Source of the DNA: CAYNMC01 sp964398365
GTDB taxonomy: Bacteria > Patescibacteriota > Microgenomatia > UBA1400 > CAYNMC01
Length of the DNA: 64,000 bases
NCBI GenBank assembly: GCA_964398365.1
Contig: CAYNMC010000021.1
Coordinates: forward strand, 1-64,000
Direction: 5' to 3'
Under the pieces are notes generated by a model. It searched no databases and was not told the DNA's origin. It saw only the letters and a list, made by a program, of their open reading frames with translations. The translations under genes and the position numbers were made by a program. Position 1 is the first letter of the stretch, and each line of letters begins with the position of its first letter. Below, piece after piece: positions 39,969-48,720 of the stretch.

Positions 39969-42130
39969 CGGTTGGTAATTTTTTTTTAAAATTAACCAAA
40001 AAAACTTCTGAAAAAAAAGAAAATTTTTTAGCTCTCGAGATTAATAGCGAAACTGTTAAAGCTGCAGTTTGGTCGGTAGTTGCTAATCAAGTTGAAATTT
40101 TGCGTTTTGGCTCTATTGAAGAGTGGGAAGATAAAGAAGATTTGATTAAAGCGGCGGATATCTCAATTAGTTATGCTAGTGAGGGAATTACACCTGAACC
40201 AGAAAAAATAATCTTTGGACTTCCCTTAAATTGGGTTGAGGGTGAAAAAATTCTTCCTAAAAAAAAGACGCTCTTGGCTGGTCTTTGCGAAAAATTAAGT
40301 TTAAAACCAGTAGGTTTTGTGGTTTCTTTAGAGGCATTGATTACTTATTTGAAAAGACAACAAGGCACTCCCCCTTCGGCGATCTTCGTTCAGCTGAGCG
40401 AAACTGAAATTGTGGTTACTCTCGTAAACTTAGGTAAGGTTATCGACAGTCAAAAAGTTGGTCGAAGCGGTGATTTAGCCTTAGATATTAAAGAAGCTTT
40501 GGCAAGGTTTAAAGAAGTAGAAAGTTTGCCCGCCAGAATGATTTTATTTGATGGCTTAATTGATTTTGAAGAAGCTAAACAACAGATTATTTCGTTTGAC
40601 TGGATGGCACAACTTCCATTTTTACACTTTCCCCGGGTTGATTCTTTAGATAAGGATTTTGTAATGAAAGCAATTGCCATTGCTGGCGGAAGTGAGGTAG
40701 CTAAATCTTTAGGTTTTCAAATTCAAGAAAAAGAAATTAAAAAAAATTCAGAGGAATTTACGCCAGAAAAAGAAGAGTTAACGGCTCAAGACTTAGGTTT
40801 TGTTGAAGAACAGGATATTAAAGAACTAAAACCAGAAATTAACTTAAAAGAAGAAAAAACTGAAGAACATCAAGAAATAGAAGAAAGAAAAGAGGAAAAA
40901 AGAATTAATTATAAAAATCCTCTAATTAAATCATTTTTTAAAATGCCTCGATTTTTTTATCGTTTATATCAACTAGGAAAAAGAAAGCTCTTTTTAGTTT
41001 TTATCCTCTTATTTGTTGTTCTCGGTCTTCCCATATTTGCTTACTTCAATTTTTTAAAGGCACAGATAGACCTTTACTTTGCACCTCAAAATATTGAAGA
41101 GAAGATCGTTTTTAACCTTGATCCTCAAGCCACGGCGGTTGATTTGGAGAAAGTAATTATTCCCGCAGAACAACTTAAAACAGAAGTTGAGGGTGAGGCA
41201 GAAATCAACACCACTGGTGAAAAATTGACAGGTGAAAAAGCCAAAGGAGAAGTTACCATTTATAATAAAACCGAAGTGCCTAAAACTTTCCCTGCAGGTA
41301 CGGTTTTAGTGGGCGAAGGCAATTTAAAATTTATTTTAGACGAAGAGGTAACGGTGGCTTCTAGTTCTAGTCAAGTTCAAAGCGATGAAACGACAATTAC
41401 GACACCGGGAAAGGCTAAAGCAAAAATCTCAGCCGCCTCCGTGGGTGAAGAATCAAATTTAAAAGTGGGGAGCTATTTTTCCTTTAAAGACTATTCTTCT
41501 TCTTCCTTTACTGCCAAAACTGAAGAAGGTTTAAGCGGTGGGAGTAGCAAAAAGGTTAAAATCGTGACCGCTCAAGATAAAAAACAACTTCTTGATAAGT
41601 TAACTGAAGAATTGGAAGAAAAAGCTAGAGAAGATTTAATGAATCGTTTAACAGATGACAAAGTGATGTTAGAGGAAATTCTCAACAAGACGATTATTCA
41701 AAAAAAATATGATAAAGAAGTTGGTGATGAAGCGGAAACTTTGAAATTAAAAATGAAACTAGCCGCAGAAAGTTTAGTTTATCATAAAGATGATCTTAAA
41801 AAGATTATTTTAAAACAAATTAAAGAAGCTAAGGCAGGGGATTTTAATTTAGAAGATGAAAATTTAGAGACAGAAGTTATTAATGCCGAAGTTAAAGAAA
41901 ATAAGACAAAGGTTGAATTGAATGTGCGAGCAAGTTTAGTGCCAGTCTTAGAGATAGAGAAATTACAGAAAGAACTGGCAGGCAAGAGCGAAATTAGTGC
42001 CAAAAATTATCTTCTTTCTTTACCTAACCTAAAGCGAGCAAAGATTGAGCTTTTCCCTTCATTTTTTGGTGTTCTAAAAACATTGCCGCATCTCAATAAA
42101 AATATAAAGATAGAGATTAAATTTGAATAA
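39965..42130 (+). CDS. PilM-like / membrane / baseplate-J-like fusion protein
   Basis: 721 aa. Residues about 15-260 look like an actin/PilM-type fold (LALEINSETVKAAVWSV; IIFGLPLNWVEGEK; AIFVQLSETEIVVTLV; GRSGDLALDIKEAL; AIAIAGGSEVAKSLG). An acidic, charged linker leads to a membrane helix at about 338-360. The extracytoplasmic part (about 420-540) resembles the baseplate J/gp47 fold, with TFPAGTVLVGEGNLKFILDEEVTV and GKAKAKISAASVGEESNL, followed by a long helical tail. It lies between alaS and a sortase. The role is unknown; a cell-envelope or appendage platform is plausible. Confidence 0.7.
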   Translation: MTVGNFFLKLTKKTSEKKENFLALEINSETVKAAVWSVVANQVEILRFGSIEEWEDKEDLIKAADISISYASEGITPEPEKIIFGLPLNWVEGEKILPKKKTLLAGLCEKLSLKPVGFVVSLEALITYLKRQQGTPPSAIFVQLSETEIVVTLVNLGKVIDSQKVGRSGDLALDIKEALARFKEVESLPARMILFDGLIDFEEAKQQIISFDWMAQLPFLHFPRVDSLDKDFVMKAIAIAGGSEVAKSLGFQIQEKEIKKNSEEFTPEKEELTAQDLGFVEEQDIKELKPEINLKEEKTEEHQEIEERKEEKRINYKNPLIKSFFKMPRFFYRLYQLGKRKLFLVFILLFVVLGLPIFAYFNFLKAQIDLYFAPQNIEEKIVFNLDPQATAVDLEKVIIPAEQLKTEVEGEAEINTTGEKLTGEKAKGEVTIYNKTEVPKTFPAGTVLVGEGNLKFILDEEVTVASSSSQVQSDETTITTPGKAKAKISAASVGEESNLKVGSYFSFKDYSSSSFTAKTEEGLSGGSSKKVKIVTAQDKKQLLDKLTEELEEKAREDLMNRLTDDKVMLEEILNKTIIQKKYDKEVGDEAETLKLKMKLAAESLVYHKDDLKKIILKQIKEAKAGDFNLEDENLETEVINAEVKENKTKVELNVRASLVPVLEIEKLQKELAGKSEISAKNYLLSLPNLKRAKIELFPSFFGVLKTLPHLNKNIKIEIKFE

Positions 42131-42146
42131 TTAATTTTTAGAAGCG

Positions 42147-42938
42147 ATGGCATTATATTCTTATTTTAAAAAACCACCAGTATTTTTTTCTCCAGAATTA
42201 AGTTTTTATGAGTCGTCTTCAAAGATGGGTTTAATTGCCACTTTTAAAAAAAACCGGTTTCTACCAATTGTTTTTATTTTAGGGGGACTTTTTTTACTTT
42301 CGCTGGTGAGCTATTCCCTTTTTTCTTACAAAATTAATCTTTGGCGTTGGCAAGAAGAGACGATTATTTCGCCAATTCCGGAAATAGTTTTGGCTAAGGA
42401 TTTTGTTACCCCTTTAAAAGTTGAAGAAAGCGGTGGGAAAGTGGAAGTAATTGATAAGGTTGATTATAACTTGATTGCAAATTGGTTTCCTTCGCGACCA
42501 GTACCACCGATTAAGCCGAGTAAAGTTACCCATTACAATCTTTCTATACCTCAATTAAAGATTGAAAAAGCCGTGGTGGCGATTGGAGGGAGAGAGTTAA
42601 AAGATAGTCTAATTCAATATCCTGGTACGGCTTTACCTGGCGAATATGGTAATACCGTAATTTTTGGCCATTCGGTTTTGCCAACCTTTTATAATCCCAA
42701 AGATTACAAAACTATTTTTTCTTTGATTCCTACTTTAAAAAAGGGGGATAAAATAATTCTTGATTTTGATGGTATGAGTTTTGTTTATGAAGTTGAAGAT
42801 TATTTTGAGGTTAAACCAGAAGAGATTGATATTTTGGAACAACACTTTGATCGTCAAACCTTAAGCTTGGTGACTTGTGTGCCGCCGGGAACTTATCTTC
42901 GCCGGGGGATTTTAAGAGCCCGCTTAGTGAAAATATGA
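42147..42938 (+). CDS. Sortase family protein
   Basis: Membrane-anchored cysteine transpeptidase that attaches surface proteins. One membrane helix at about residues 42-61 precedes the sortase beta barrel. Catalytic residues are His175 in VIFGHSVLP, Cys244 in SLVTCVPPG and Arg252 or Arg253 in TYLRRG. YPGTALPGEYGNTVIFGHS is the class D/E-like pattern. 263 aa. No obvious LPxTG substrate was noticed in this window. The end overlaps ruvX by 4 bases (ATGA). Confidence 0.9.
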   Translation: MALYSYFKKPPVFFSPELSFYESSSKMGLIATFKKNRFLPIVFILGGLFLLSLVSYSLFSYKINLWRWQEETIISPIPEIVLAKDFVTPLKVEESGGKVEVIDKVDYNLIANWFPSRPVPPIKPSKVTHYNLSIPQLKIEKAVVAIGGRELKDSLIQYPGTALPGEYGNTVIFGHSVLPTFYNPKDYKTIFSLIPTLKKGDKIILDFDGMSFVYEVEDYFEVKPEEIDILEQHFDRQTLSLVTCVPPGTYLRRGILRARLVKI

Positions 42939-43342
42939 AAAAAAGAGGAGAGAGGAAGAATTTTTTAGGAATCGATTTTGGGACCCAATATCTTGGTTTA
43001 GCCTTTTCTTCTGGTTATTTGGCAGAGCCTTTAATTACCCTTCAATTTACTAACTTGCAAGAAGTAATAGCTAAATTGATTAAGATCATTCAAAAAAGAC
43101 GGATCAATAAAGTGATTGTTGGTTTACCAGAGGGCAGATTAGAAAGGAGGATTAAGTCATTTACCAAGGAATTAAGAAAGCTAACTTCAGTTCCCGTTGC
43201 CTTTGTCGATGAGACCCTAACAACTTATGAGGCAAAGAAAAAAATGGCCGAGGCGGGAAATTCTAAGTTTAGAAAAAAAAGAAAAGAACATGAAATAGCA
43301 GCTTGTCTAATTCTTCAGGAATATTTGGAGACTCAAAATTAA
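42935..43342 (+). CDS. ruvX: Holliday junction resolvase-like RuvX (YqgF)
   Basis: RNase H-fold protein, 135 aa, involved in pre-16S rRNA processing or junction resolution. FLGIDFGTQYLGLAFSS carries the first catalytic Asp, VIVGLPEGRLERRIKSFTKEL the second motif, and VAFVDETLTTYEAKKKM the ETLTT motif. Start ATG 42935 overlaps the sortase stop. Confidence 0.9.
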   Translation: MKKRGERKNFLGIDFGTQYLGLAFSSGYLAEPLITLQFTNLQEVIAKLIKIIQKRRINKVIVGLPEGRLERRIKSFTKELRKLTSVPVAFVDETLTTYEAKKKMAEAGNSKFRKKRKEHEIAACLILQEYLETQN

Positions 43343-43981
43343 CTTAACAATTTAAGTTTGAAATTTCTTATCACTGAAGATGAGTTTAAATTTTTTTGTA
43401 CATTTAGTTTATTAAAAACAGCTTTTAGGAAGACTTTTAACGGTTAGATTAAAGGAAAATAAATGCCGAAAAAGCCGGTGGTGGGGTATAAAAACTAAGC
43501 GGCCGCAGATTATTTATTACCCCATAGAGCTTAATTATTTTTATAAATTTAATATTTTCCTACACCTGATATTCTTAATATATCTTCTTAATCTTCTTAG
43601 TGCTTTCCCCGTTTAAAGTTAAGAATTTCAAACTTTTTAATAATTACTAATGAAGTTGAAGTTTTGAATTTTTGATGGTTAATGGCGTGATGTTTTTCCT
43701 CTCTCGGCGGTTTATACCTTGCTAATTTTATATAGTTTTTATTTTTATAACCTTAGCTTATTTTTAAGGACTTGTGAAAGGGCTTAAAGGAGGTTAGTAT
43801 TTGAGTTTTAGAGTGTTGTAAAAACCCGAAGTTTTCTCCTTTTAGTGTTTTTATCAAATATTTTTTAATGGTATTTAAAGTTTCTTTGATATTGAGTTTA
43901 AGATTTTATGGTTAAATCAAAAAAGTATCAGGTTAGGTTTCTATCTTGATTATTTTTATTGATTACTGTTAAAATGGATTT
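43343..43981. other. Long intergenic region with a GC-rich palindrome
   Basis: About 640 bases without a supported gene. It is AT-rich except for an island at about 43464-43530. There TGGGGTA (43482-43488) and TACCCCA (43518-43524) can pair around a loop that contains the 8-bp GC palindrome GCGGCCGC (43499-43506). AAAGGAGG at 43788-43795 looks like a Shine-Dalgarno but leads to no ORF. The end holds the promoter of the gene at 43982. It may encode an unrecognised RNA. Confidence 0.45.
43946..43975 (+). promoter_or_regulatory. Promoter of the zinc-ribbon/mltG operon
   Basis: TTGATT at 43946-43951, 18-base spacer, TAAAAT at 43970-43975 preceded by TGT; the ATG at 43982 follows after 6 bases, suggesting a leaderless mRNA. 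Confidence 0.6.
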
Positions 43982-44182
43982 ATGTTTAAAAATATCATTG
44001 CGCCAGTCCAAGCTTGGTTACTCTCAAGAGGAAAGTGTGTTGGTTGTGGTACCAGTTTATCTTTGGGGCGACAAGAAAAAAGAAAGGATGGTTCAGTAAA
44101 GGTAACTTGTAGATGTGGCAGGATATTTATCCGGGAGGCAAAAACGGGAAAATATAGAAGGGCTTTATTTGATGAAGTATAG
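43982..44182 (+). CDS. Small zinc-ribbon protein
   Basis: 66 aa with CVGCGTSL and CRCGRIFIRE, a C-x2-C / C-x-C zinc knuckle flanked by basic residues (RQEKRKDGSVK, KTGKYRRALF). It resembles ribosome- or nucleic-acid-associated ribbons, but I do not recognise the family. It is 21 bases upstream of mltG and shares its promoter. Confidence 0.6.
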   Translation: MFKNIIAPVQAWLLSRGKCVGCGTSLSLGRQEKRKDGSVKVTCRCGRIFIREAKTGKYRRALFDEV

Positions 44183-44203
44183 GTTTATTTCTTCAAAAGG
44201 AGA

Positions 44204-45175
44204 ATGAAAAACCGGTTACCTCTGTTTTTAACTTTATTTTTATTTTTCCCTTCCTTTTTACTTGGTTCTTTTTTGTGGTGGCAATGGGCCATTAATCCAG
44301 TAGACAGTAAGAGTCAAGCAGAAAAAATTTTTGTTATTCAGAAAGGCGAAAAGACGCAAAATATCATTGAGAGGCTCAAAAACGAGGGTCTAATTAAAAA
44401 TAAATTAGCTTTTAGTTTACTCTTATATAAAGAGGGTGCAGCCGAAAAAATTCAAGCAGGAGATTTTCGTTTAAGTCCAAAAATGAACGCCCGAGAAATT
44501 ATTCAACAGTTAAGAAAGGGAAGACTGGATGTTTGGGTGACTATCCCTGAAGGTTTAAGACGCGAAGAAATTTATCAAATTTTAACCAATGAAGGATTTA
44601 ATTTTAATTTTCAAGAGTGGTTGACTTTGACAGAAGAAAAAGAAGGTTATTTATTCCCTGACACTTATCTTGTTCCTCAGGAAGCAACAGCAGGAGCCAT
44701 TATTAAGATTTTATTGAATAATTTTAAAGAAAAAACAAAAAATTTAGCTAAAGATTTAAACTTCGAAGATATTATTTTAGCTTCTGTGATCGAAAGAGAA
44801 GTAAAAACAGAAAAAGACAGACCAATTGTCGCAGGAATTTTGAGAAAAAGACTCGAAAATGGGTGGCCGCTAGAGGTAGATGCGACTGTGCAGTATGCCT
44901 TAGGTAAAACAAAGTGTCAACAAAACCAAACTAAAAACTGTTGGTGGCAAGAGGTTAAAAGTGAAGACTTAAACATAGATTCGCCTTATAATACCTACAA
45001 AAATCGCGATTTGCCGCCGACGCCAATTTGTAACCCTGGTTTATCTTCAATTAGAGCGGCAATTTTTCCTCAAAAAACTAACTATTGGTTCTATCTTTCG
45101 GACAATAAAGGGAACCTTCATTTTGCTGAGACCTTAGAGGAGCACGAAGCCAATATCGAGAGGTATCTTAAATAA
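44204..45175 (+). CDS. mltG: Endolytic transglycosylase MltG
   Basis: Membrane-anchored YceG-family enzyme that cleaves nascent peptidoglycan strands and sets their length. A membrane helix (about 4-25) is followed by a LysM-like region (IFVIQKGEKTQNIIERLKNEGLI) and the catalytic domain with VTIPEGLRREEIYQIL, GYLFPDTYLVP, and ASVIEREVKTEKDRPIVAGILRKRL, which holds the catalytic Glu. NTYKNRDLPPTPICNPGLSSI is the family end motif. 323 aa. AAAAGGAG lies upstream. Confidence 0.93.
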   Translation: MKNRLPLFLTLFLFFPSFLLGSFLWWQWAINPVDSKSQAEKIFVIQKGEKTQNIIERLKNEGLIKNKLAFSLLLYKEGAAEKIQAGDFRLSPKMNAREIIQQLRKGRLDVWVTIPEGLRREEIYQILTNEGFNFNFQEWLTLTEEKEGYLFPDTYLVPQEATAGAIIKILLNNFKEKTKNLAKDLNFEDIILASVIEREVKTEKDRPIVAGILRKRLENGWPLEVDATVQYALGKTKCQQNQTKNCWWQEVKSEDLNIDSPYNTYKNRDLPPTPICNPGLSSIRAAIFPQKTNYWFYLSDNKGNLHFAETLEEHEANIERYLK

Positions 45176-45178
45176 CTC

Positions 45179-45207
45179 TTGACAAAATAAAGGATTGATG
45201 TTATAAA
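45179..45207 (+). promoter_or_regulatory. rpoBC operon promoter
   Basis: TTGACA at 45179-45184 and TATAAA at 45202-45207, 17-base spacer, the strongest promoter-like site in this part. It gives a leader of about 135 bases before rpoB. Confidence 0.75.
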
Positions 45208-45307
45208 AGAAAAGCCTGTTAAGGTAATTTTTTGTTAGTGTGTCATTTATTAGGAAAGATTCCCTTTGATTAAAAAAAATATTTTATAAATCAAAAAATT
45301 AAAGCAT

Positions 45308-45338
45308 CCAGGCCTTAAAAAAGGCCTTATTTATTTTA
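45308..45338 (+). terminator. Terminator-like hairpin in the rpoB leader
   Basis: Perfect stem AGGCCTT (45310-45316) / AAGGCCT (45321-45327) with an A4 loop and a T-rich tail, 11 bases before the rpoB start. It lies after the promoter, so it is a candidate attenuator or the end of a short leader RNA. Confidence 0.65.
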
Positions 45339-45348
45339 CCTTAAATTG

Positions 45349-48300
45349 ATGAAAAGAAATAATACCGGTGAAAGACTTTTTTGGGGTAAAGCCTATAAGG
45401 TGTTGCCTGAGCTTGATTTTTTAGCGATTCAAAAAGAGTCTTATAAAGATTTTCTCGAGGATGGCATTAGAGAAATCTTAATGGAGTTTTCCCCCCTAGA
45501 AGATTTTACAGGTAAAAATTGGCGTTTAGAGTTTCTCAGTCACAAGTTTGGTAAACCTAAATACAGTTCTTTAGAGGCAATCGAAAAAGGTTTAAATTAT
45601 GAAAGCCCCCTTAAAGTTTTAAGTAAATTAACTAATAAAAAAACGGGTGAGACTACCGAGCAAGAAGTTTTTTTTGGTGATTTACCCCAGATGACTGGGA
45701 GCGGGACTTTTATTATTAATGGTGTTGAAAGAGCAGTGGTAACTCAACTGGTAAGAAGTTCGGGCGTTTTTTTTGCGGCAGAGACGGATGTTTTAACAGG
45801 CAGAGTACTTTACAAAGCAGAATTGCGGCCGTTGCGTGGTTCATGGTTGGAGTTTGTGGTTAACCGCAACGATATTATCAGCGTGAGAATCGACCGTCAT
45901 CGTAAATTTCCAGTGACAGTTTTATTAAGAGCAGTCGGCATTTCTTCTGACGAGGAATTACAGGAAATTTTTAAGGAAAGTGATACCAATCCCAAGCATA
46001 ATTATTTAGCCGCCACTATTAATAAAGATCCTACGAAATCTACAGAGGAGGCTTTAATTGAAATTTATGAAAAAATGCGCCCGGGCGAACCGGCGATTTT
46101 AGATAATGCTCGTCAATTTCTCAATAATATGTTTTTTAGTCAGCGCCGCTATGATCTTGGAGAAGTTGGTCGCTATAAACTCAATAAACGCTTGGGACTT
46201 CCTACCGAAAATCTTGATAATAAGAAACGAGTTTTAACTAAAGAAGATATTGTGGGAACTGTCAAATATCTTATTGGTCTGCAAAATGGCTTGGGAAGAA
46301 TTGATGATATTGATCATTTAGCTAATCGCAGAGTAAGACGCGTAGGCGAATTAGTTTCCTCTCTTGCTTTTAGAATTGGTATGTTAAGGCTTGAAAGGTC
46401 TATTCGTGAGAAGATGAGTCTTACTAAGCCAGATTTTTTAGCTACCCCAAGTTTTTTTATTAATCCTCGCCCGTTAGTGGCTACCATCAGTGAATTTTTC
46501 CGTCGGAATCGGCTGTCAACAATTTTGGATCAAAATAATCCCCTCTCTGAACTAGATAATTTAAGACGTCTTTCGGTGATGGGAAGAGGCGGAGTTACGA
46601 GAGAAAGAGCTTCCTTTTCAATGCGCGATATTAATTCCTCGCAATATAGCCGAATTTGTCCGGTACGTTCACCAGAAGGACCAAATATTGGTTTGGTTAC
46701 CTATCTTTCTTTATATGTTAAGGTTGATAAGTATGGTTTTTTGCAAGCTCCTTATCGACGAGTAGTCAAAGTTAAAAAGAATAATCAAGTAAAAATGAAA
46801 GTTACTGAAGAAATTGTTTATATGCCTGCCGATGATGAGGAAGAACATTATATTACTCATGCGGCGATCAAAGTTGATGACCAGGGTTATATCCGAGAGG
46901 AATGGATTCCGGCAAGATATAAAGGCGAATTTATTGAGATACCCGTGGAGCAAGTAGAATTTATGGACGTCATACCTCAGCAGGTAGTGGGGACTTCTGC
47001 TTCTTTAATTCCTTTTATTGCTCATGATGAAGCTAATCGAGCTTTAATGGGTACTCATATGCAGTGTCAAGCTTTGCCTCTGGTAAAACCGATGGCGCCT
47101 TTAGTTGGTACAGGTATGGAAAAGACGGTGGCAAGTGTGATGAATTGGGTGGTAAAAAGTGATTTTAACGGCAAAGTGGTGTTTGTTGATGCCCAAAAAA
47201 TAATTATTCAAGTCGATCCCAAAGAAAAAGCAAAACTTGAAGAATTTAAAAAGAATCTTCCTGAAATGGTCAAGGTTGAAGGCGATAAAGTAATTTATAA
47301 ATTAATTAAATTTAAAAGAACAGCTCAAAGTACCTGCTATAACCAGATACCTGTTGTTGAGACAGGTGAGAAAGTTTCGACAGGCCAACTTATTATTGAT
47401 GGCCCAGCCTGTCAAAACGGAGAATTGGCTTTGGGGGCTAATTTATTGATTGCCTATATGCCCTTTGAGGGCTTAGGTTACGAAGACGCCATTGTGATTT
47501 CTGATCGTTTAGTTAAGGAAGATGTTCTTACCTCAATTCATATTAATGAATATGAAGCAGCCGTGATGGATACTAAACTTGGTCCTGAGGAATTAACCCG
47601 CGATATTCCCAATGTTTCCGAAACAGATTTGGCAAATTTAGCCTCGGATGGTATTGTTGTGGTTGGTGCTAACGTTAATCCAAACGATATTTTAGTGGGC
47701 AAAATTGCGCCCAAAGGTGAAACGGAATTGACCGCAGAAGAAAGACTTCTGCGTGCCATTTTTGGTGAAAAAGCGAGAGAAGTTCGTGATACTTCTTTGC
47801 GGATGCCTCATGGCGAATCAGGAACAGTAATCAAAGTAAGTATTTTAGACAGAGAAAAGGGTGATGAATTAGAACCAGGCGTGAATAAAATTGTTAAAGT
47901 TTGGGTAGCCCAAATGAGAAAAGTGGTGGTTGGTGATAAATTGGCAGGCCGTCATGGTAATAAAGGAGTTATTTCGCGGATTGTTCCCGAGGCTGATATG
48001 CCTTATATGGAGGATGGTACACCCATCGATATTATTATTTCACCACTTTCCATCTTAGCAAGAATGAATTTAGGTCAGTTGCTTGAGGCTCAATTAGGTT
48101 GGGCTGCCCAGAGATTAAACTATAAAGTTGCTGTACCGGTTTTTGAAAATTTACAGGAAGAAACTATCCAAAGGGAATGGGAAAAAGCTGGTTTGCCACC
48201 AGATGGCAAAGTTCAACTTTATAATGGTAAAACAGGAGAACCTTTTGAAAGAAAAACGAATGTGGGTATAGCTTATATTCTTAAACTTGTTCATATGGTG

Positions 48301-48720
48301 GAAGATAAAACCCATGCCCGCTCAACTGGTCCTTATTCTTTGGTAACCCAGCAACCATTGGGTGGTAAAGCCCAAATGGGCGGTCAGCGTTTAGGTGAGA
48401 TGGAGGTTTGGGCACTTGAAGCTCATCGTGCTGCTTATAACCTGCAGGAGATGTTGACTATTAAAAGTGATGATGTGGTTGGTCGCGCGAAGGCTTTTGA
48501 GGCAATCGTTAAAGGTACCGAAATTCCTGAAGCTACCATTCCGGAATCTTTTAAAGTTTTAGTTAAAGAACTTAATTCTTTGACTTTAAATATTATTCCC
48601 GGGGGGGTAATTGCCCAGCCAGCAAATATGAGTAATTCTGCTATTAGTAGTTTTTCTGACCAAGTTAATAATGAGATAAAAACAGAAAAAGAAGAAGTGA
48701 AGGAAGAAGAAAATGTTTAG
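45349..48720 (+). CDS. rpoB: DNA-directed RNA polymerase subunit beta
   Basis: RNA polymerase beta subunit, 1123 aa from ATG 45349 (a TTG at 45346 is less likely). Conserved blocks include GSGTFIINGVERAVVTQL, the rifampicin-region FSMRDINSSQYSRICPVRSPEGPNIGL, GDKLAGRHGNKGVIS, and the C-terminal GGQRLGEMEVWALEAHRAAYNLQEMLTIKSDD clamp. An 8-base overlap couples it to rpoC. The rplJ/rplL genes usually found upstream are not here; mltG takes their place. Confidence 0.97.
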   Translation: MKRNNTGERLFWGKAYKVLPELDFLAIQKESYKDFLEDGIREILMEFSPLEDFTGKNWRLEFLSHKFGKPKYSSLEAIEKGLNYESPLKVLSKLTNKKTGETTEQEVFFGDLPQMTGSGTFIINGVERAVVTQLVRSSGVFFAAETDVLTGRVLYKAELRPLRGSWLEFVVNRNDIISVRIDRHRKFPVTVLLRAVGISSDEELQEIFKESDTNPKHNYLAATINKDPTKSTEEALIEIYEKMRPGEPAILDNARQFLNNMFFSQRRYDLGEVGRYKLNKRLGLPTENLDNKKRVLTKEDIVGTVKYLIGLQNGLGRIDDIDHLANRRVRRVGELVSSLAFRIGMLRLERSIREKMSLTKPDFLATPSFFINPRPLVATISEFFRRNRLSTILDQNNPLSELDNLRRLSVMGRGGVTRERASFSMRDINSSQYSRICPVRSPEGPNIGLVTYLSLYVKVDKYGFLQAPYRRVVKVKKNNQVKMKVTEEIVYMPADDEEEHYITHAAIKVDDQGYIREEWIPARYKGEFIEIPVEQVEFMDVIPQQVVGTSASLIPFIAHDEANRALMGTHMQCQALPLVKPMAPLVGTGMEKTVASVMNWVVKSDFNGKVVFVDAQKIIIQVDPKEKAKLEEFKKNLPEMVKVEGDKVIYKLIKFKRTAQSTCYNQIPVVETGEKVSTGQLIIDGPACQNGELALGANLLIAYMPFEGLGYEDAIVISDRLVKEDVLTSIHINEYEAAVMDTKLGPEELTRDIPNVSETDLANLASDGIVVVGANVNPNDILVGKIAPKGETELTAEERLLRAIFGEKAREVRDTSLRMPHGESGTVIKVSILDREKGDELEPGVNKIVKVWVAQMRKVVVGDKLAGRHGNKGVISRIVPEADMPYMEDGTPIDIIISPLSILARMNLGQLLEAQLGWAAQRLNYKVAVPVFENLQEETIQREWEKAGLPPDGKVQLYNGKTGEPFERKTNVGIAYILKLVHMVEDKTHARSTGPYSLVTQQPLGGKAQMGGQRLGEMEVWALEAHRAAYNLQEMLTIKSDDVVGRAKAFEAIVKGTEIPEATIPESFKVLVKELNSLTLNIIPGGVIAQPANMSNSAISSFSDQVNNEIKTEKEEVKEEENV

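Noticed and set aside
43464..43530. Possible tmRNA or SRP RNA around the GC-rich island
   Set aside because: No tmRNA tag frame or tRNA-like ends, and no SRP Alu/S-domain motif (GGAAGCAG-type loop) were found.
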